Positions 1 to 9,495 of a stretch of DNA of 64,000 nt are shown here, piece after piece; the stretch's first letter is position 1, and each line of letters opens with the position of its first letter. Origin of the DNA: Methylobacterium sp. J-077 (GTDB lineage Bacteria > Pseudomonadota > Alphaproteobacteria > Rhizobiales > Beijerinckiaceae); assembly GCF_022829365.1 (NCBI RefSeq), contig NZ_JAKSYJ010000142.1, positions 62,001 to 126,000 of the forward strand. Reading direction: 5' to 3'. The translations under genes were made by a program, and so were the position numbers. The notes beneath the pieces are model-generated. The model was not told the DNA's origin. It saw only the letters and a program-made list of their open reading frames with translations, and did no database searches.

Positions 1-1574
1 GCCGCTACACGTTGCAGGCGCCCGAGCAGGTCGATACCGGCGTGGTCACCGTGGTGCCGCTGGCCGAATCCACCGCCGAAGCCTGGATCGGTGCTAATCT
101 CAAGCGCGATCAGGTGCTCGGCTACGATCCCTGGCTGCACACGGCGGACGGCGTCGCCCGCCTGGAACGGGCCGCCGTCAAGGCGGGCGGGTCGGTGCAG
201 GCGGTGCCGAACCTCGTCGACGCCGTCTGGGCCGGCCGCCCGAAGCCGCCCGTCGGGCCGGTGGTGATCCATCCCGAGGCGTTCGCGGGCGAGGCGGTCG
301 CTGAAAAACTCAACCGCGTGCGCGCGGCCCTGGCCGCGGGCGGCTGCGACGCCCTGGTGATCTCGGACCCGCACAACCTCGCCTGGGCGTTCAACCTGCG
401 CGGCTCCGATGTCGGCCATACCCCCCTGGCGCTGGGCTACGCGATCCTGCCGCGCGAAGGGCGCGCCCGGCTGTTCTTGGTCTCACCCAAGGTCGATCCG
501 GCTTTGCGGACGGCGCTGGCGCCGGTGGCCGAGATCCTGACGCGGGCGGACCTCGATGACGGGCTCGGCTCCTTCAGCGGCGTGCGCGTCCGGGTCGATG
601 CCGCCACGGGCGCCGTCGCCCTGAAGGAGAAGATCGAGGCCGCGGGCGGGACTGCCGATATCGGCAAGGACCCGATCACTGGCATGAAGGCGGTCAAGAA
701 CGCCGCCGAGATCGCCGGCGCCCGCGCCGCCCATACCCGCGACGGCGCCAGCGTGGTGCGCTTCCTGGCCTGGCTCGATGGCGCCGCTACCGCGGGCGGC
801 CTGAGCGAGATCGCCGCGGTCGAAGCCCTGGAGGATTTCCGCGCGGCCGGCGGCGACCTGCGCGACGTGTCGTTCCCGACGATCTCGGGCTCCGGTCCCA
901 ACGGCGCGATCGTCCATTACCGGGTCACCCGCGCTAGCGATCGGGTCGTGCGCTTCGGCGAGCTGTTTTTGATCGATTCCGGTGCGCAATACCCGGACGG
1001 CACCACCGACATCACCCGCACGGTCGCGGTCGGCGAACCAAGCGCCGAGATGTCCGACCGCTTCACCCGGGTGCTGAAGGGTCACATCGCCATCGCCCGG
1101 GCGGTGTTCCCGAAGGGCACCACCGGCGCCCAGATCGACGCCTTCGCCCGCGCCCCGCTCTGGCAGGCGGGTCTCGATTTCGACCACGGCACCGGCCACG
1201 GCGTCGGCGCGTTCCTGTCGGTGCACGAGGGGCCGCAGCGCATCGCCAAGACCGGGACCGTGGCGCTGGAGCCGGGCATGATCCTGTCGAACGAGCCGGG
1301 CTACTACGCGCCCGGCACCTACGGCATCCGGATCGAGAATCTCGTTCTGGTCGAGCCGCGCGCGATCCCCGGCGGCGAGCGCCCGATGGTCGGCTTCGAG
1401 ACCCTGACGCTGGCCCCCTACGACCGGCGCCTGATCCGCCCCGACCTGCTCGCACCGGAGGAGCGGACCTGGATCGACGCCTATCACGCCCGGGTGCGTG
1501 ACACCCTGGCACCGCTCCTCGATGCCGGATCCCGCGAGTGGCTGGAGCGCGCCACGGCGCCGCTGATGGAGTGA
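1..1574 (+). CDS. Xaa-Pro aminopeptidase (M24 family), 5' end outside the window
   Basis: Cytosolic metallopeptidase that removes an N-terminal residue preceding proline. The frame is open from base 3 and begins with the residues RYTLQAPEQVD, which in this family lie after the first strand of the N-terminal creatinase-like domain. The true start is therefore upstream; I estimate roughly 80 residues are missing from a usual length near 600. The C-terminal pita-bread domain is complete. Its metal ligands can be read in order: Asp in LIDSGAQ (near 975), Asp in TTDITRT (near 1009), His in GTGHGVGAF (near 1195), Glu in NEPGYY (near 1291) and Glu in RIENLV (near 1336). A TTG at 12 is not a credible start because the family sequence continues upstream of it. 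Family assignment is firm; substrate is inferred from the family. Confidence 0.93.
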   Translation, partial: RYTLQAPEQVDTGVVTVVPLAESTAEAWIGANLKRDQVLGYDPWLHTADGVARLERAAVKAGGSVQAVPNLVDAVWAGRPKPPVGPVVIHPEAFAGEAVAEKLNRVRAALAAGGCDALVISDPHNLAWAFNLRGSDVGHTPLALGYAILPREGRARLFLVSPKVDPALRTALAPVAEILTRADLDDGLGSFSGVRVRVDAATGAVALKEKIEAAGGTADIGKDPITGMKAVKNAAEIAGARAAHTRDGASVVRFLAWLDGAATAGGLSEIAAVEALEDFRAAGGDLRDVSFPTISGSGPNGAIVHYRVTRASDRVVRFGELFLIDSGAQYPDGTTDITRTVAVGEPSAEMSDRFTRVLKGHIAIARAVFPKGTTGAQIDAFARAPLWQAGLDFDHGTGHGVGAFLSVHEGPQRIAKTGTVALEPGMILSNEPGYYAPGTYGIRIENLVLVEPRAIPGGERPMVGFETLTLAPYDRRLIRPDLLAPEERTWIDAYHARVRDTLAPLLDAGSREWLERATAPLME

Positions 1575-1713
1575 TCGCCGGGGGAGCAGGTCTGTGAGCG
1601 ACTTCGGTCCATGCGCTTGTGCCGTTGAGGCTGGCGCGACAGACTGAGCGAACCGCGCGTTCATCGTCGCAGAAGGCGGATCGGCCGGCTCGATTTGCAG
1701 GAAGTGCTAGATC

Positions 1714-2007
1714 ATGCCCCGGCGGTCTCCGGATCTCGCCGAGGTCGCGAAAAAAGCCGCCAATGCGTCCTTCGGCAGCGACCTAGTGCAGGCTGTCCGC
1801 CTCGGCGACATGGAAGGGTCGGACGGCGAGGACGTTCGGCGCGTCCAGCTGATCGTCTCCGACAACGCCATTGACCAGCTTGACGGCGACAAGCTGCTTG
1901 ATGCCGGCTTGGCTATCCGCAAAGCCCTACAGAAGGCCGGCGAGACGCTGCGCGTCGTCGTCGAATATGCCGAGCAGCGCGAACTCGACGAACTTGGCGC
2001 TGATTAA
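1714..2007 (+). CDS. Small conserved protein paired with a HEPN-like gene
   Basis: A 97-residue acidic protein of unknown function with no signal peptide or membrane segment. It starts at an ATG preceded by AGGAAG about ten bases upstream. The sequence alternates short strands and helices (VRRVQLIVSD, DAGLAIRKALQKAG, LRVVVEYAEQ). Its last codons overlap the likely TTG start (1994) of the next, broken gene, so the two were probably translationally coupled. From memory, similar small proteins precede HEPN-like genes in other Rhizobiales, which would make this the partner of a two-gene module. No nucleotidyltransferase or known antitoxin motif is visible, so I assign no activity. Confidence 0.6.
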   Translation: MPRRSPDLAEVAKKAANASFGSDLVQAVRLGDMEGSDGEDVRRVQLIVSDNAIDQLDGDKLLDAGLAIRKALQKAGETLRVVVEYAEQRELDELGAD

Positions 2008-2381
2008 TCCCGAGCATCTGTTCAGCCAGGCGGATGCGCTTCTTCTCCAAATTGGTCGCGGCTCTTTGCGGCAGGCCGATCTGCGCCGTACCTTCTCGAA
2101 AGCCTACTACGGCTTGTTTCACGCGATCCTGACGGAAGCGGCCGACGAGGCGGTATGAGCCGCCCGGTAGATTTGGTGGTCACGTCATCACGATTGCCGG
2201 GGCCGTTTCGGAATTGCAGGACCGGCGGCACGCTGCCGACTACGATCCGTCCCTCTCCTTCCTTCAAACCGATGCGCGGGCGGCGCTTCAGACGGCCCGG
2301 TCGGCGGTCAACCGGCTGGCCCATCTGCGGGCGGATCAGCGGCGGGCGTTCCTCTACCTCATCCTGTTCGAGCCCCGCTGA
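1994..2381 (+). pseudogene. Broken HEPN-like domain protein
   Basis: Two parts of one protein lie in different frames. The N-terminal part reads from TTG 1994 as ALINPEHLFSQADALLLQ and then RRTFSKAYYGLFHAIL, typical of the first helices of HEPN-like proteins, and stops at TGA 2156-2158. The C-terminal part lies in the frame ending at TGA 2379-2381 and reads RRHAADYDPSLSF and later RRAFLYLILFEPR, typical of the end of the same family. By memory of family members, around 40 residues of the middle are missing and the frame is shifted. HEPN proteins are often RNases in toxin-antitoxin or defence modules. This copy should be inactive. The upstream partner gene at 1714-2007 is intact. Confidence 0.6.
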
Positions 2382-2537
2382 GCGACCCCAGCGGCGTCAT
2401 GGTCTGGGCCTTACCGCGCTGAGCGGAGGACAGAGGGCGGACCCCCGCGCTATAAGTCGCCCGGTCCCGGAAAAGCCCGCGCCGGTCCCGCAGACCCCCG
2501 GGTGAAACCGCGACCGCACCGCGCGCGAAGGGACAGC

Positions 2538-4688
2538 ATGATCCGCCGCCTCGCCTTCCTGCTCCTGATGCTCGCCGCGAGCCTGTCGGCCGCATTGGCG
2601 CAGGGCTTCCGCACGCCGCCCGATCTGGTGCGGGCGAGCCTCGTCGCAGAGCCCGTCGCGGTGGCGGGCGCGCAGCCGTTCACGCTGGCGGTGCGAATGC
2701 AGGTGAAGCCGGGCTGGCACGTCTACTGGCGCAATCCGGGCGATTCCGGGCTCCCGCCGGAGGTGACCTGGACCTTGCCGGCGGGCTTCAACGCGGGCGC
2801 GATCCAGTGGCCGGCCCCCGAGCGCATCGCGATCGCGACGCTGATGAATTACGGTTACGAGGGCGAGGTCACGCTGCTCGTGCCGGTGACGCCGCCGCCG
2901 AGCCTCGATCCGGCCGATCCGGTGCAGATCCAGGCCAAGCTGACCTACCTGGTCTGCGAGACCGAGTGCGTGCCGGGCTCTGCCGACCTCGCCCTGACCC
3001 TGCCGGTGGGCGAGCCCCGGCCGGATGCCGGCCTTGCAGCCCTGTTCGAGCGCGCCCGGGCGGCCCTGCCGGCCCCGGCGCTCTGGCCGCTGCGACTGTC
3101 TAGCCAGGGCGACACCCTGCAGCTCGACTTCGCCGCCACCGGCCTCAAGCCTGAGACGATCAAGGGCGTGGCCTTCTTCCCCTATTCCGAGACCGCGATC
3201 GACAATGCCGCCGCACAGGTGCTGACGGTCGACGCATCCGGTCTGCATCTCACCCTCGCCCGGAGCAACCCGGCCGAGCCGGCACCAGCTGCCCTGCCGG
3301 GCGTGCTGACCCTTGAGGAGGCGACCGGGGCCGGTACCCATCGCCTCGCCTTCGCATATGGGGACGAGCCGGTGCCGCCGGCTCCGGCGGCTGCACCTGA
3401 GGCCTTGGCTGCGCCGCCGGCCGCCCCTGCTTTCGACGCGCTGACCCTGGCGACCGCGGCGGGTCTGGCCTTCCTGGGCGGCCTGATTCTCAACCTGATG
3501 CCCTGCGTCTTTCCCGTCCTGTCGATCAAGGTGCTCGGCCTCGTGCGGCATGCCGGCGAGAGTGCGGCGCGCGTGCGCCTGCACGGCCTCGCCTACACGG
3601 CAGGCGTGCTTGCGAGCTTCCTCGGCCTCGCCGGTCTGCTGCTCGCCCTCAAGGGCGGTGGGGCGGCGATCGGCTGGGGTTTCCAGTTGCAGTCGCCGGC
3701 CGTGGTCGCCGGGCTCGCCTATCTGCTGCTTGCGATGGGCTTGAGCCTGTCGGGGGTATTCCATCTCGGCGGTCGGCTCGCCGGCTTCGGTGACGGCCTC
3801 GCCCGGCGATCGGGGCTCAGCGGCTCGTTCTTCACGGGCGTGCTCGCGACCCTGGTGGCGACGCCCTGCACGGCGCCGTTCATGGGCTCTGCGGTGGGCT
3901 TCGCCCTGACCCAGAGCGCCGGTGTCGCGCTGGCGGTGTTCGCGAGCCTCGGGCTCGGCCTCGCCGTACCCTTCCTGGCGCTCACCCTGTGGCCGCCGGC
4001 CCTGCGGGCGCTGCCACGCCCGGGGGCCTGGATGGAGACCCTGAAGCAGGTCCTGGCCTTCCCGGTCTACGCCACGGTGGCATGGCTGATCTGGGTCCTG
4101 GCCCAGCAGGTCGGCCCGCAGGGGCTGCTTGCGGCGCTGATCGGCCTCGTGCTGGTGGGCTTTGCCGCCTGGGCCTGGGAGCAGGGGTGCGCCACGGCCC
4201 CGCGGCTTGGTCGGATCGTCCGGGGGTTCGCGTTGCTGACGATCGTGGGGATCGCCGCATTGACGCTGACCCTCGACCGCGACCGGGCCGCAGCCCCCAC
4301 CCAGGCCGCCGCCGACGGCGTCGAGCCGTTCACCCAGGCGCGCCTCGACGCCCTGCTGAACCAGCACCGCCCGGTCTTCGTCAACATGACCGCCGCCTGG
4401 TGCATCACCTGCGCGGTCAACGAGACGACCTCGCTGTCCACAAAGGCCGTCCGAGCCTTGATGAAGGATCGGGGCGTGACCTACCTGAAGGGCGACTGGA
4501 CCAACCAGAACCCCGAGATCACCCGCCTGTTGGAAATGCACGGGCGCAGCGGCGTGCCGCTATACTTGCTCTACGCCGGCACCGGGGAGCCCCGGGTGCT
4601 GCCGCAGATCCTGACTGAAGGAACGGTGCTGGCCGCCCTTGAGACGGTGCCGGCTGCGGCGGACAGGAGCGCGGCGCTGGCCCGCTAA
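2538..4688 (+). CDS. Thiol:disulfide interchange protein, DsbD/ScsB family
   Basis: Inner-membrane protein predicted to carry electrons from cytoplasmic thioredoxin to periplasmic disulfide proteins. I chose the ATG at 2538 because it follows AAGGGA and begins a clear signal peptide (residues 1-21, RRLAFLLLMLAASLS). Residues 22-290 form a periplasmic domain with a Cys pair, CETEC (C140, C144). Residues 300-560 form the CcdA-like membrane core with Cys in LMPCVFP (C323) and TPCTAPF (C444). The C-terminal thioredoxin-like domain holds WCITC (C622, C625). All three redox pairs needed for the relay are present and the length (716) suits the family. The N-terminal domain resembles ScsB-type members more than E. 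coli DsbD, so a role in copper tolerance is possible but not shown. It stands alone, convergent with phoB. Confidence 0.9.
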   Translation: MIRRLAFLLLMLAASLSAALAQGFRTPPDLVRASLVAEPVAVAGAQPFTLAVRMQVKPGWHVYWRNPGDSGLPPEVTWTLPAGFNAGAIQWPAPERIAIATLMNYGYEGEVTLLVPVTPPPSLDPADPVQIQAKLTYLVCETECVPGSADLALTLPVGEPRPDAGLAALFERARAALPAPALWPLRLSSQGDTLQLDFAATGLKPETIKGVAFFPYSETAIDNAAAQVLTVDASGLHLTLARSNPAEPAPAALPGVLTLEEATGAGTHRLAFAYGDEPVPPAPAAAPEALAAPPAAPAFDALTLATAAGLAFLGGLILNLMPCVFPVLSIKVLGLVRHAGESAARVRLHGLAYTAGVLASFLGLAGLLLALKGGGAAIGWGFQLQSPAVVAGLAYLLLAMGLSLSGVFHLGGRLAGFGDGLARRSGLSGSFFTGVLATLVATPCTAPFMGSAVGFALTQSAGVALAVFASLGLGLAVPFLALTLWPPALRALPRPGAWMETLKQVLAFPVYATVAWLIWVLAQQVGPQGLLAALIGLVLVGFAAWAWEQGCATAPRLGRIVRGFALLTIVGIAALTLTLDRDRAAAPTQAAADGVEPFTQARLDALLNQHRPVFVNMTAAWCITCAVNETTSLSTKAVRALMKDRGVTYLKGDWTNQNPEITRLLEMHGRSGVPLYLLYAGTGEPRVLPQILTEGTVLAALETVPAAADRSAALAR

Positions 4689-4718
4689 GCGGGGCCGCCA
4701 GCTTCTTCTCGCTGAGGC

Positions 4719-5420
4719 TCAGGCTTCCAGCGAAAACGTCTCGTCGAAGGCGTAGCCCGAGCCCCGGACCGTGCGGATCGGGTCGGCCTGCCGCGGCGCG
4801 TTGAGCGCCTTGCGCAGTCGCCCGACATGCACGTCCACGGTGCGCTCGTCGATATAGACGTCGTGGCCCCAGACTCCGTCGAGGAGCTGCTCGCGGGAGA
4901 AGACCCGGCCGGGCGCCAACATCAGAAATTCGAGCAGCCGGAACTCGGTCGGGCCGAGATGGAGCTCCTCGCCGGCGCGCCGGACCCGGTGGCCGGTGCG
5001 GTCGAGCTCGATGTCGCCCGCGGCCAGCCGATCCGCCACATGGGAGGGCTTGGCCCGGCGCAGGAGCGCCCGCACCCGGGCGAGCAGCTCCGGGACCGAG
5101 AACGGCTTGACGATGTAATCGTCGGCGCCGGTCCCGAGGCCGCGGACCCGGTCGCCCTCCTCGCCGCGGGCGGTGAGCATGATCACCGGCAGCCGCTCGG
5201 TCTCGCGCCGGGCCCGGATGCGGCGGCACAGCTCGATCCCCGAGAGACCGGGCAGCATCCAGTCGAGCAGGACCAGATCGGGCGTGCGCTCGGCCAGAAG
5301 CAGCTCCGCGTCGTCGCCGCGCGTGGCCGAATCCACCAGGAAGCCCTCGGCCTCCAGGTTATAGCGCAGCAGGGTGGTCAGGGCCTCCTCGTCCTCGACG
5401 ATCAGGACTTGCATGCTCAC
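4719..5420 (-). CDS. phoB: Phosphate regulon response regulator PhoB
   Basis: Transcription factor that binds Pho boxes when phosphorylated under phosphate starvation. Residues 1-120 form the receiver domain, with acidic pocket VEDEE near residue 8, phosphoacceptor D53 in LLDWMLPG and Lys in VKPFSV. Residues 130-230 form an OmpR-type winged helix (RTVDVHVGRLRKAL, IRTVRGSGYAF). Length 233 is normal. It is the last gene of the pst operon, 170 bases after phoU. No phoR kinase gene adjoins it, so its sensor must be encoded elsewhere. The Pho box upstream of pstS at 10661-10688 is its expected target, giving autoregulation if the operon is read through. Confidence 0.95.
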   Translation of the reverse strand: MSMQVLIVEDEEALTTLLRYNLEAEGFLVDSATRGDDAELLLAERTPDLVLLDWMLPGLSGIELCRRIRARRETERLPVIMLTARGEEGDRVRGLGTGADDYIVKPFSVPELLARVRALLRRAKPSHVADRLAAGDIELDRTGHRVRRAGEELHLGPTEFRLLEFLMLAPGRVFSREQLLDGVWGHDVYIDERTVDVHVGRLRKALNAPRQADPIRTVRGSGYAFDETFSLEA

Positions 5421-5590
5421 GTTCGATGACCTGTTCCGTAGACGGTACCGGACGGCTCGCCCGCGCCGGAAGGCGCAAGCGGGCCGATGGTGCGGCGGAT
5501 GCCGCGATCCCTCAAGCCGCCCGCGCCCTCAATCTGCCTCTGCCCCACAGGCAGGATTACGCGCTGCCCGGAGGCATCGCGATCCGCGTG

Positions 5591-6313
5591 TCACGGAGCC
5601 GTGGCGGAGGGGCCGACCGTCGCGTAGTTCGACGCATCGTTCTTCGGCCGCTCGCCGGCCAGCGTCTCACCGGTGGCGAGGTAGTGGATCGTCTCGGCGA
5701 TGTTGGTGGTGTGGTCGCCGATCCGCTCGACGTTCTTGGCGCAGAACAGCAGATGCGTGCAGAACGAGATGTTGCGCGGATCCTCCATCATGTAGGTCAG
5801 GAGCTCACGGAACAGCGAGTTGTACAGCGCGTCGATCTCGCCGTCCCGCTCCCAGACATCGTAGGCCGCCTTGACGTCGCGGCTGGCGTAGGCGTCGAGG
5901 ATGTCCTTGAGCTGCGCCTCAGCGAGGTCGCTCATGTGGCGCACGCCGAGCACGATCTTCTGGGCGGGCGCCTGATCGGAGATCGCGACGACGCGTTTGG
6001 CGACGTTCTTGGCGAGGTCGCCGATCCGCTCGAGATCGCCGGAGACGCGGATCGCCGAGATGGTCTCGCGCAGGTCGATCGCCAGCGGCTGGCGCCGGGC
6101 AATGAGCAGAACCGCCCGCTCCTCAATGTCCCGCTGGAGCGCGTCGAGGCGCTTGTCGGCGAGGATCACCGCCTGGGCGAGGGTATCGTCCCGGCGGACC
6201 AGGGCATCGGTCGCCTCGGCGGCCATCTTCTCGGCCACGCCGCCCATCTCGGAAATCGAGCGGCGGAGGTCATCCAGGTCGGTGTCGTAGGAGCTGACGA
6301 TATGGCCGGGCAT
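5591..6313 (-). CDS. phoU: Phosphate signalling protein PhoU
   Basis: Cytoplasmic negative regulator that links the Pst transporter to PhoR and so to PhoB activity. I set the start at ATG 6313 (MPGHIVSSYDTDLDD), which has AAGGA seven bases upstream; an in-frame TTG at 6340 lacks a site. The 240 residues form two PhoU three-helix repeats, each with the metal-binding pattern seen in the family (RVSGDLERIGDLAKN in the first, CAKNVERIGDHTTNIAE in the second). It lies between pstB and phoB, the usual arrangement. A 313-base gap containing a strong hairpin separates it from pstB. Confidence 0.95.
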   Translation of the reverse strand: MPGHIVSSYDTDLDDLRRSISEMGGVAEKMAAEATDALVRRDDTLAQAVILADKRLDALQRDIEERAVLLIARRQPLAIDLRETISAIRVSGDLERIGDLAKNVAKRVVAISDQAPAQKIVLGVRHMSDLAEAQLKDILDAYASRDVKAAYDVWERDGEIDALYNSLFRELLTYMMEDPRNISFCTHLLFCAKNVERIGDHTTNIAETIHYLATGETLAGERPKNDASNYATVGPSATAP

Positions 6314-6528
6314 TGTGGATCCTTCGATGGCGTCCCGCAAACCTTGATCCGCGAGGTTTGGCGGAAACTCGCCGCTCCGAGCGAGGATACCGAGACGCGT
6401 TCCCCGATACCCAATCCCTGGCGCAATCTGGAAGATGTAACGGAGAGTCGAGGATCAGCGTCCCAAACCCAACACGCTACAGAACCGGCTGAACGAAGCC
6501 GATGTTCCCGGATCAACGCTATGTCTGG

Positions 6529-6565
6529 GAGCCGCACCCGGCCGTCTTGCGATCGGGTGCGGCTC
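6529..6565 (-). terminator. Hairpin between pstB and phoU
   Basis: A perfect 12-bp inverted repeat (GAGCCGCACCCG with its complement) encloses a 13-base loop within the 313-base gap 6314-6626. No run of U follows it on the minus strand, so it is not a classical terminator. It could attenuate transcription or protect the upstream mRNA from decay, lowering phoU-phoB expression relative to pstSCAB. Nothing else recognisable lies in this gap. Confidence 0.4.
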
Positions 6566-6626
6566 TAAGTCTTGTGCGCGGCATACGCATGCGCGCCGGA
6601 ACGGTACTGTACTCTACCGCGAATGC

Positions 6627-7442
6627 TTATCCGAACCGGCCGGTGATGTAATCCTGCGTGCGTTGCTCGACAGGATTCATGAACATCCGGTTGGTCGGGC
6701 CGAACTCGATCAGTTCACCGAGATACATGAAGGCGGTAAACTGCGAGATGCGCGCCGCCTGCTGCATGTTGTGGGTGACGATCACGATGGTGAATTCGTC
6801 GCGCAGCTGCTCGATCAGTTCCTCGATGCGGCCGGTGGAGATCGGGTCGAGCGCAGAGGTCGGCTCGTCGAACAGGATCACCTCCGGGCTCTGAGCCACG
6901 GTGCGGGCGATGCACAGGCGCTGCTGCTGGCCGCCCGAGAGCCCGGTGCCGGCCTGGCGCAGCTTGTCCTTGACCTCGTCCCAGAGGGCGGCCTTGCGCA
7001 GCGCCTGCTCGACCCGCCCGTCGAGTTCGGATTTCGGCAGCTTCTCGTAAAGGCGCAGGCCGAAGGCGACGTTGTCGTAGATCGACATCGGGAACGGCGT
7101 CGGCTTCTGGAACACCATGCCGATGCGCGAGCGCAATTCGTTGAGGTCGACGGAGGGGTCGAGCACGTTCTGGCCGTCGAGCAGGATCTGCCCCTCCGCC
7201 CGCTGCTCCGGGTAGAGGCTGTAGATCCGGTTGAAGCAGCGCAGCAAGGTGGACTTGCCGCAGCCGGACGGTCCGATCAGAGCCGTGACTTGCCGGTCGT
7301 GGAAGTTGATGTCGACGTTCTTCAACCCGTGGAAGCTGCCGTAGTAGAAATTCAGGCCCTTCACGGCGATGCGGACCGCACCGCCCTCGTTGGCGTGGTT
7401 GCGGGTGAGATCGACCGTGGGGATCGCGGAGGCGGCGTTCAT
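6627..7442 (-). CDS. pstB: Phosphate ABC transporter ATP-binding protein PstB
   Basis: ATPase of the high-affinity phosphate importer, acting on the cytoplasmic face of PstC-PstA. Residues 57-65 give the Walker A motif GPSGCGKST, residues 168-175 the ABC signature LSGGQQQR and residues 188-194 the Walker B VILFDEP, followed by a D-loop SALDP and the switch His in VTHNMQQA. Length 271 is normal for the family. It lies 80 bases after pstA, across a long hairpin, and before phoU. Confidence 0.97.
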   Translation of the reverse strand: MNAASAIPTVDLTRNHANEGGAVRIAVKGLNFYYGSFHGLKNVDINFHDRQVTALIGPSGCGKSTLLRCFNRIYSLYPEQRAEGQILLDGQNVLDPSVDLNELRSRIGMVFQKPTPFPMSIYDNVAFGLRLYEKLPKSELDGRVEQALRKAALWDEVKDKLRQAGTGLSGGQQQRLCIARTVAQSPEVILFDEPTSALDPISTGRIEELIEQLRDEFTIVIVTHNMQQAARISQFTAFMYLGELIEFGPTNRMFMNPVEQRTQDYITGRFG

Positions 7443-7469
7443 CGTCGTGTCCTCGAGAAGGGTCTTTAC

Positions 7470-7510
7470 GCATCCTTCCGAAAGGTGGCTTCCGGCTTTC
7501 GGGAGGATGC
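7470..7510 (-). terminator. Hairpin between pstA and pstB
   Basis: Arms of 15 bases (7470-7484 and 7496-7510) pair with one G-U wobble around an 11-base loop, filling half of the 80-base gap between pstA and pstB. No U-run follows on the minus strand. It probably stabilises mRNA or partly attenuates transcription rather than ending it. Confidence 0.4.
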
Positions 7511-7522
7511 AAAATCAGACGT

Positions 7523-8419
7523 CTAGCGCGACATCTGCGGCTTGATGACGAGACGGGCGATGATCGACAGCACCAGGATCGTCGCCGTGATCAGGAGCGC
7601 CCCGGCCCAGGCGAGGCTCTGCCAGTTCGGGTAGGGCGAGAGCGCGAACTGGTAGATCATCACCGGCAGGTTCGCGACGCCGCCCATCAGATCGGGCGAG
7701 AACCAGGAATTGTTGTTGAGCGCCGTGAACAGGAGCGGCGCGGTCTCGCCGGCGATGCGGGCCAGCGCCAGGATGATCCCGGTGACGATGCCGGCCGAGG
7801 CCGCGCGCCAAGTGACGCTCATGATCACCGTCGAGGGCGGTGCGCCGAGCGCCGCCCCGGCTTCGCGCAGGGTGCCCGGTACCAGGCGCATCATGTCCTC
7901 GGTGGTGCGAACGATCACCGGCACGGCAATGATCGCGAGCGCCACGCCGCCGGCCCACCCGGAATAGGTCCCCATCGGCCGCACCATCAGGGTGTAGACG
8001 AACAGGCCGATCAGGATTGAGGGCGCCGACAGCAGGATGTCGTTGAGGAAGCGGATCAGCCCGGCGATCTTGGAGAACCGGCCGTACTCGGCGAGGTAGG
8101 TCCCGGCCATGACGCCGATCGGCGTCGCGATCGTGATGCCGATGCCGGTGAGCACGAGGCTGCCCAGGATCGCGTTGGCGATGCCGCCGCCCTCGGAGCC
8201 GGGCCCCGGCGTCGGATGCATGAACATGGCGGGGGTGAAGCCGCGCACGCCCTGAATGATCAGCATCAGCAGGATCGAGCCGAGTACCACGGCGCCGACG
8301 ATCGTGGCGACCAGGCAGGCGGTGCGCAGCACCCGGTCGGCGATCCGTCGGCTGGAGCGGACGCGGCCGGTCCGCCGGGGCGCCGAGTCGGAGAGGGTCA
8401 TGGGGTTGGACGCGTCCAT
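7523..8419 (-). CDS. pstA: Phosphate ABC transporter permease PstA
   Basis: One of the two membrane subunits of the phosphate importer. The 298 residues contain about six hydrophobic helices, beginning with [20 protein letters not shown], and the EAA-like cytoplasmic loop [20 protein letters not shown] that contacts PstB. The start at 8419 lies 12 bases after the pstC stop, and an alternative ATG at 8401 would also keep every helix. It is translated tightly after pstC. Confidence 0.95.
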   Translation of the reverse strand: MDASNPMTLSDSAPRRTGRVRSSRRIADRVLRTACLVATIVGAVVLGSILLMLIIQGVRGFTPAMFMHPTPGPGSEGGGIANAILGSLVLTGIGITIATPIGVMAGTYLAEYGRFSKIAGLIRFLNDILLSAPSILIGLFVYTLMVRPMGTYSGWAGGVALAIIAVPVIVRTTEDMMRLVPGTLREAGAALGAPPSTVIMSVTWRAASAGIVTGIILALARIAGETAPLLFTALNNNSWFSPDLMGGVANLPVMIYQFALSPYPNWQSLAWAGALLITATILVLSIIARLVIKPQMSR

Positions 8420-8431
8420 CGTGAGCCCTCC

Positions 8432-9409
8432 TCAGGCAGCCTTGACGCGGCGCGTCAGCAACCGGGCGATGATGAGCACCACGAAGGTGATGACGAACAG
8501 GATGCAGCCCAGGGCCATCAGGGCGTTGAGCTGGAGGCCATCCGCCTCGTTGAACTCGTTGGCGATGCGCGACGCGATGGTCGAGCTCGGGTCGAAGATC
8601 GAGGCCGACAGGCGGTTGGCGTTGCCGATCACGAAGGTCACCGCCATGGTCTCGCCGAGTGCCCGCCCAAGGCCGAGCATGATCGCCCCGATGATCGAGA
8701 CGGAGGCCTGCGGAACCAGCACGTGGCGGACCACCTCCCAGGTGGTGCAGCCGATCCCGTAGGCGCTCTCGCGCAGCACGGTGGGGATCTGGTCGAGCAT
8801 GTCCCGGGCGATCGACGCGATGAACGGCACGATCATGATCGCCAGGATGATGCCGGCGGTGAACACGCCGACGCCGGAGGGTACCCGGGCGTAGAACAGC
8901 GTCCCGACGATCGGCATGCCCTCGACGATGTTCGACACCGGGATCTGGACGAAGCGCGCGAAGAGCGGCGCGAACACGAACAGGCCCCACATGCCGTAGA
9001 TGATGCTCGGCACCGCGGCGAGCAACTCGATGGTCATCGCCACCGGCTTGCGGGCCCAACCCGGGCAGAGCTGCGTGAGATAGACGGCGATCCCCAGTGA
9101 GACCGGCACGCCGATCAGGAGCGCCAGGGTGGCCGAAGCCACGGTCCCGATGACGGCGACCAGCGAGCCGTACTGCTCGGTCCCGACATTCCAGGCGCTG
9201 GAGGTGAGGAACGCGAATCCGAATTCGCGGAAGGCCGGCCAGCCGCCATAGAGGATCGATCCCAGGATCCCGGCGAGTACGACGAGTACGAACAGTGCCG
9301 CACCATAGGAGCAGACCCGGAACAGGGTGTCGAGGCTCCGGCTCGGCCCTTTGCGCGCGGCGGCGGCGCGGGGTCGTGCGAGGGCAATCGTCTCGGTCAA
9401 AGCGGGCAT
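8432..9409 (-). CDS. pstC: Phosphate ABC transporter permease PstC
   Basis: Second membrane subunit of the phosphate importer. I start it at ATG 9409 (MPALTETIALARPRAA); the frame stays open upstream, but that stretch is not hydrophobic and has no family character. The 325 residues show six or more membrane helices, including LFVLVVLAGILGSILY, and the coupling loop ESAYGIGCTTWEVVRHVLVP that docks on PstB. It lies after pstS, from which it is separated by a strong GC hairpin, and ends just before pstA. Confidence 0.95.
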   Translation of the reverse strand: MPALTETIALARPRAAAARKGPSRSLDTLFRVCSYGAALFVLVVLAGILGSILYGGWPAFREFGFAFLTSSAWNVGTEQYGSLVAVIGTVASATLALLIGVPVSLGIAVYLTQLCPGWARKPVAMTIELLAAVPSIIYGMWGLFVFAPLFARFVQIPVSNIVEGMPIVGTLFYARVPSGVGVFTAGIILAIMIVPFIASIARDMLDQIPTVLRESAYGIGCTTWEVVRHVLVPQASVSIIGAIMLGLGRALGETMAVTFVIGNANRLSASIFDPSSTIASRIANEFNEADGLQLNALMALGCILFVITFVVLIIARLLTRRVKAA

Positions 9410-9462
9410 CCGCGATTCTCTATGAAGGGGGACGTGGTAGCGCGGTGCGGTCCGCGACGCGA

Positions 9463-9487
9463 GGGAGGGGGCGACACACCCCCTCCC
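9463..9487 (-). terminator. GC hairpin between pstS and pstC
   Basis: A perfect 9-bp stem (GGGAGGGGG with its complement) closes a 7-base loop just after the pstS stop codon. Hairpins placed between a binding-protein gene and its permease genes commonly protect or terminate the upstream message so that binding protein is made in excess. That role is inferred here. Confidence 0.45.
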
Positions 9488-9495
9488 CGTCTCAC

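Noticed and set aside
2397-4541. Long minus-strand open frame opposite the DsbD-family gene
   Set aside because: It is Arg/Gly/Gln-rich, has no family motifs and follows from GC bias at third positions of the real gene.
5426-6568. Plus-strand open frame opposite phoU
   Set aside because: No ribosome site or domain; it spans phoU and the hairpin gap.
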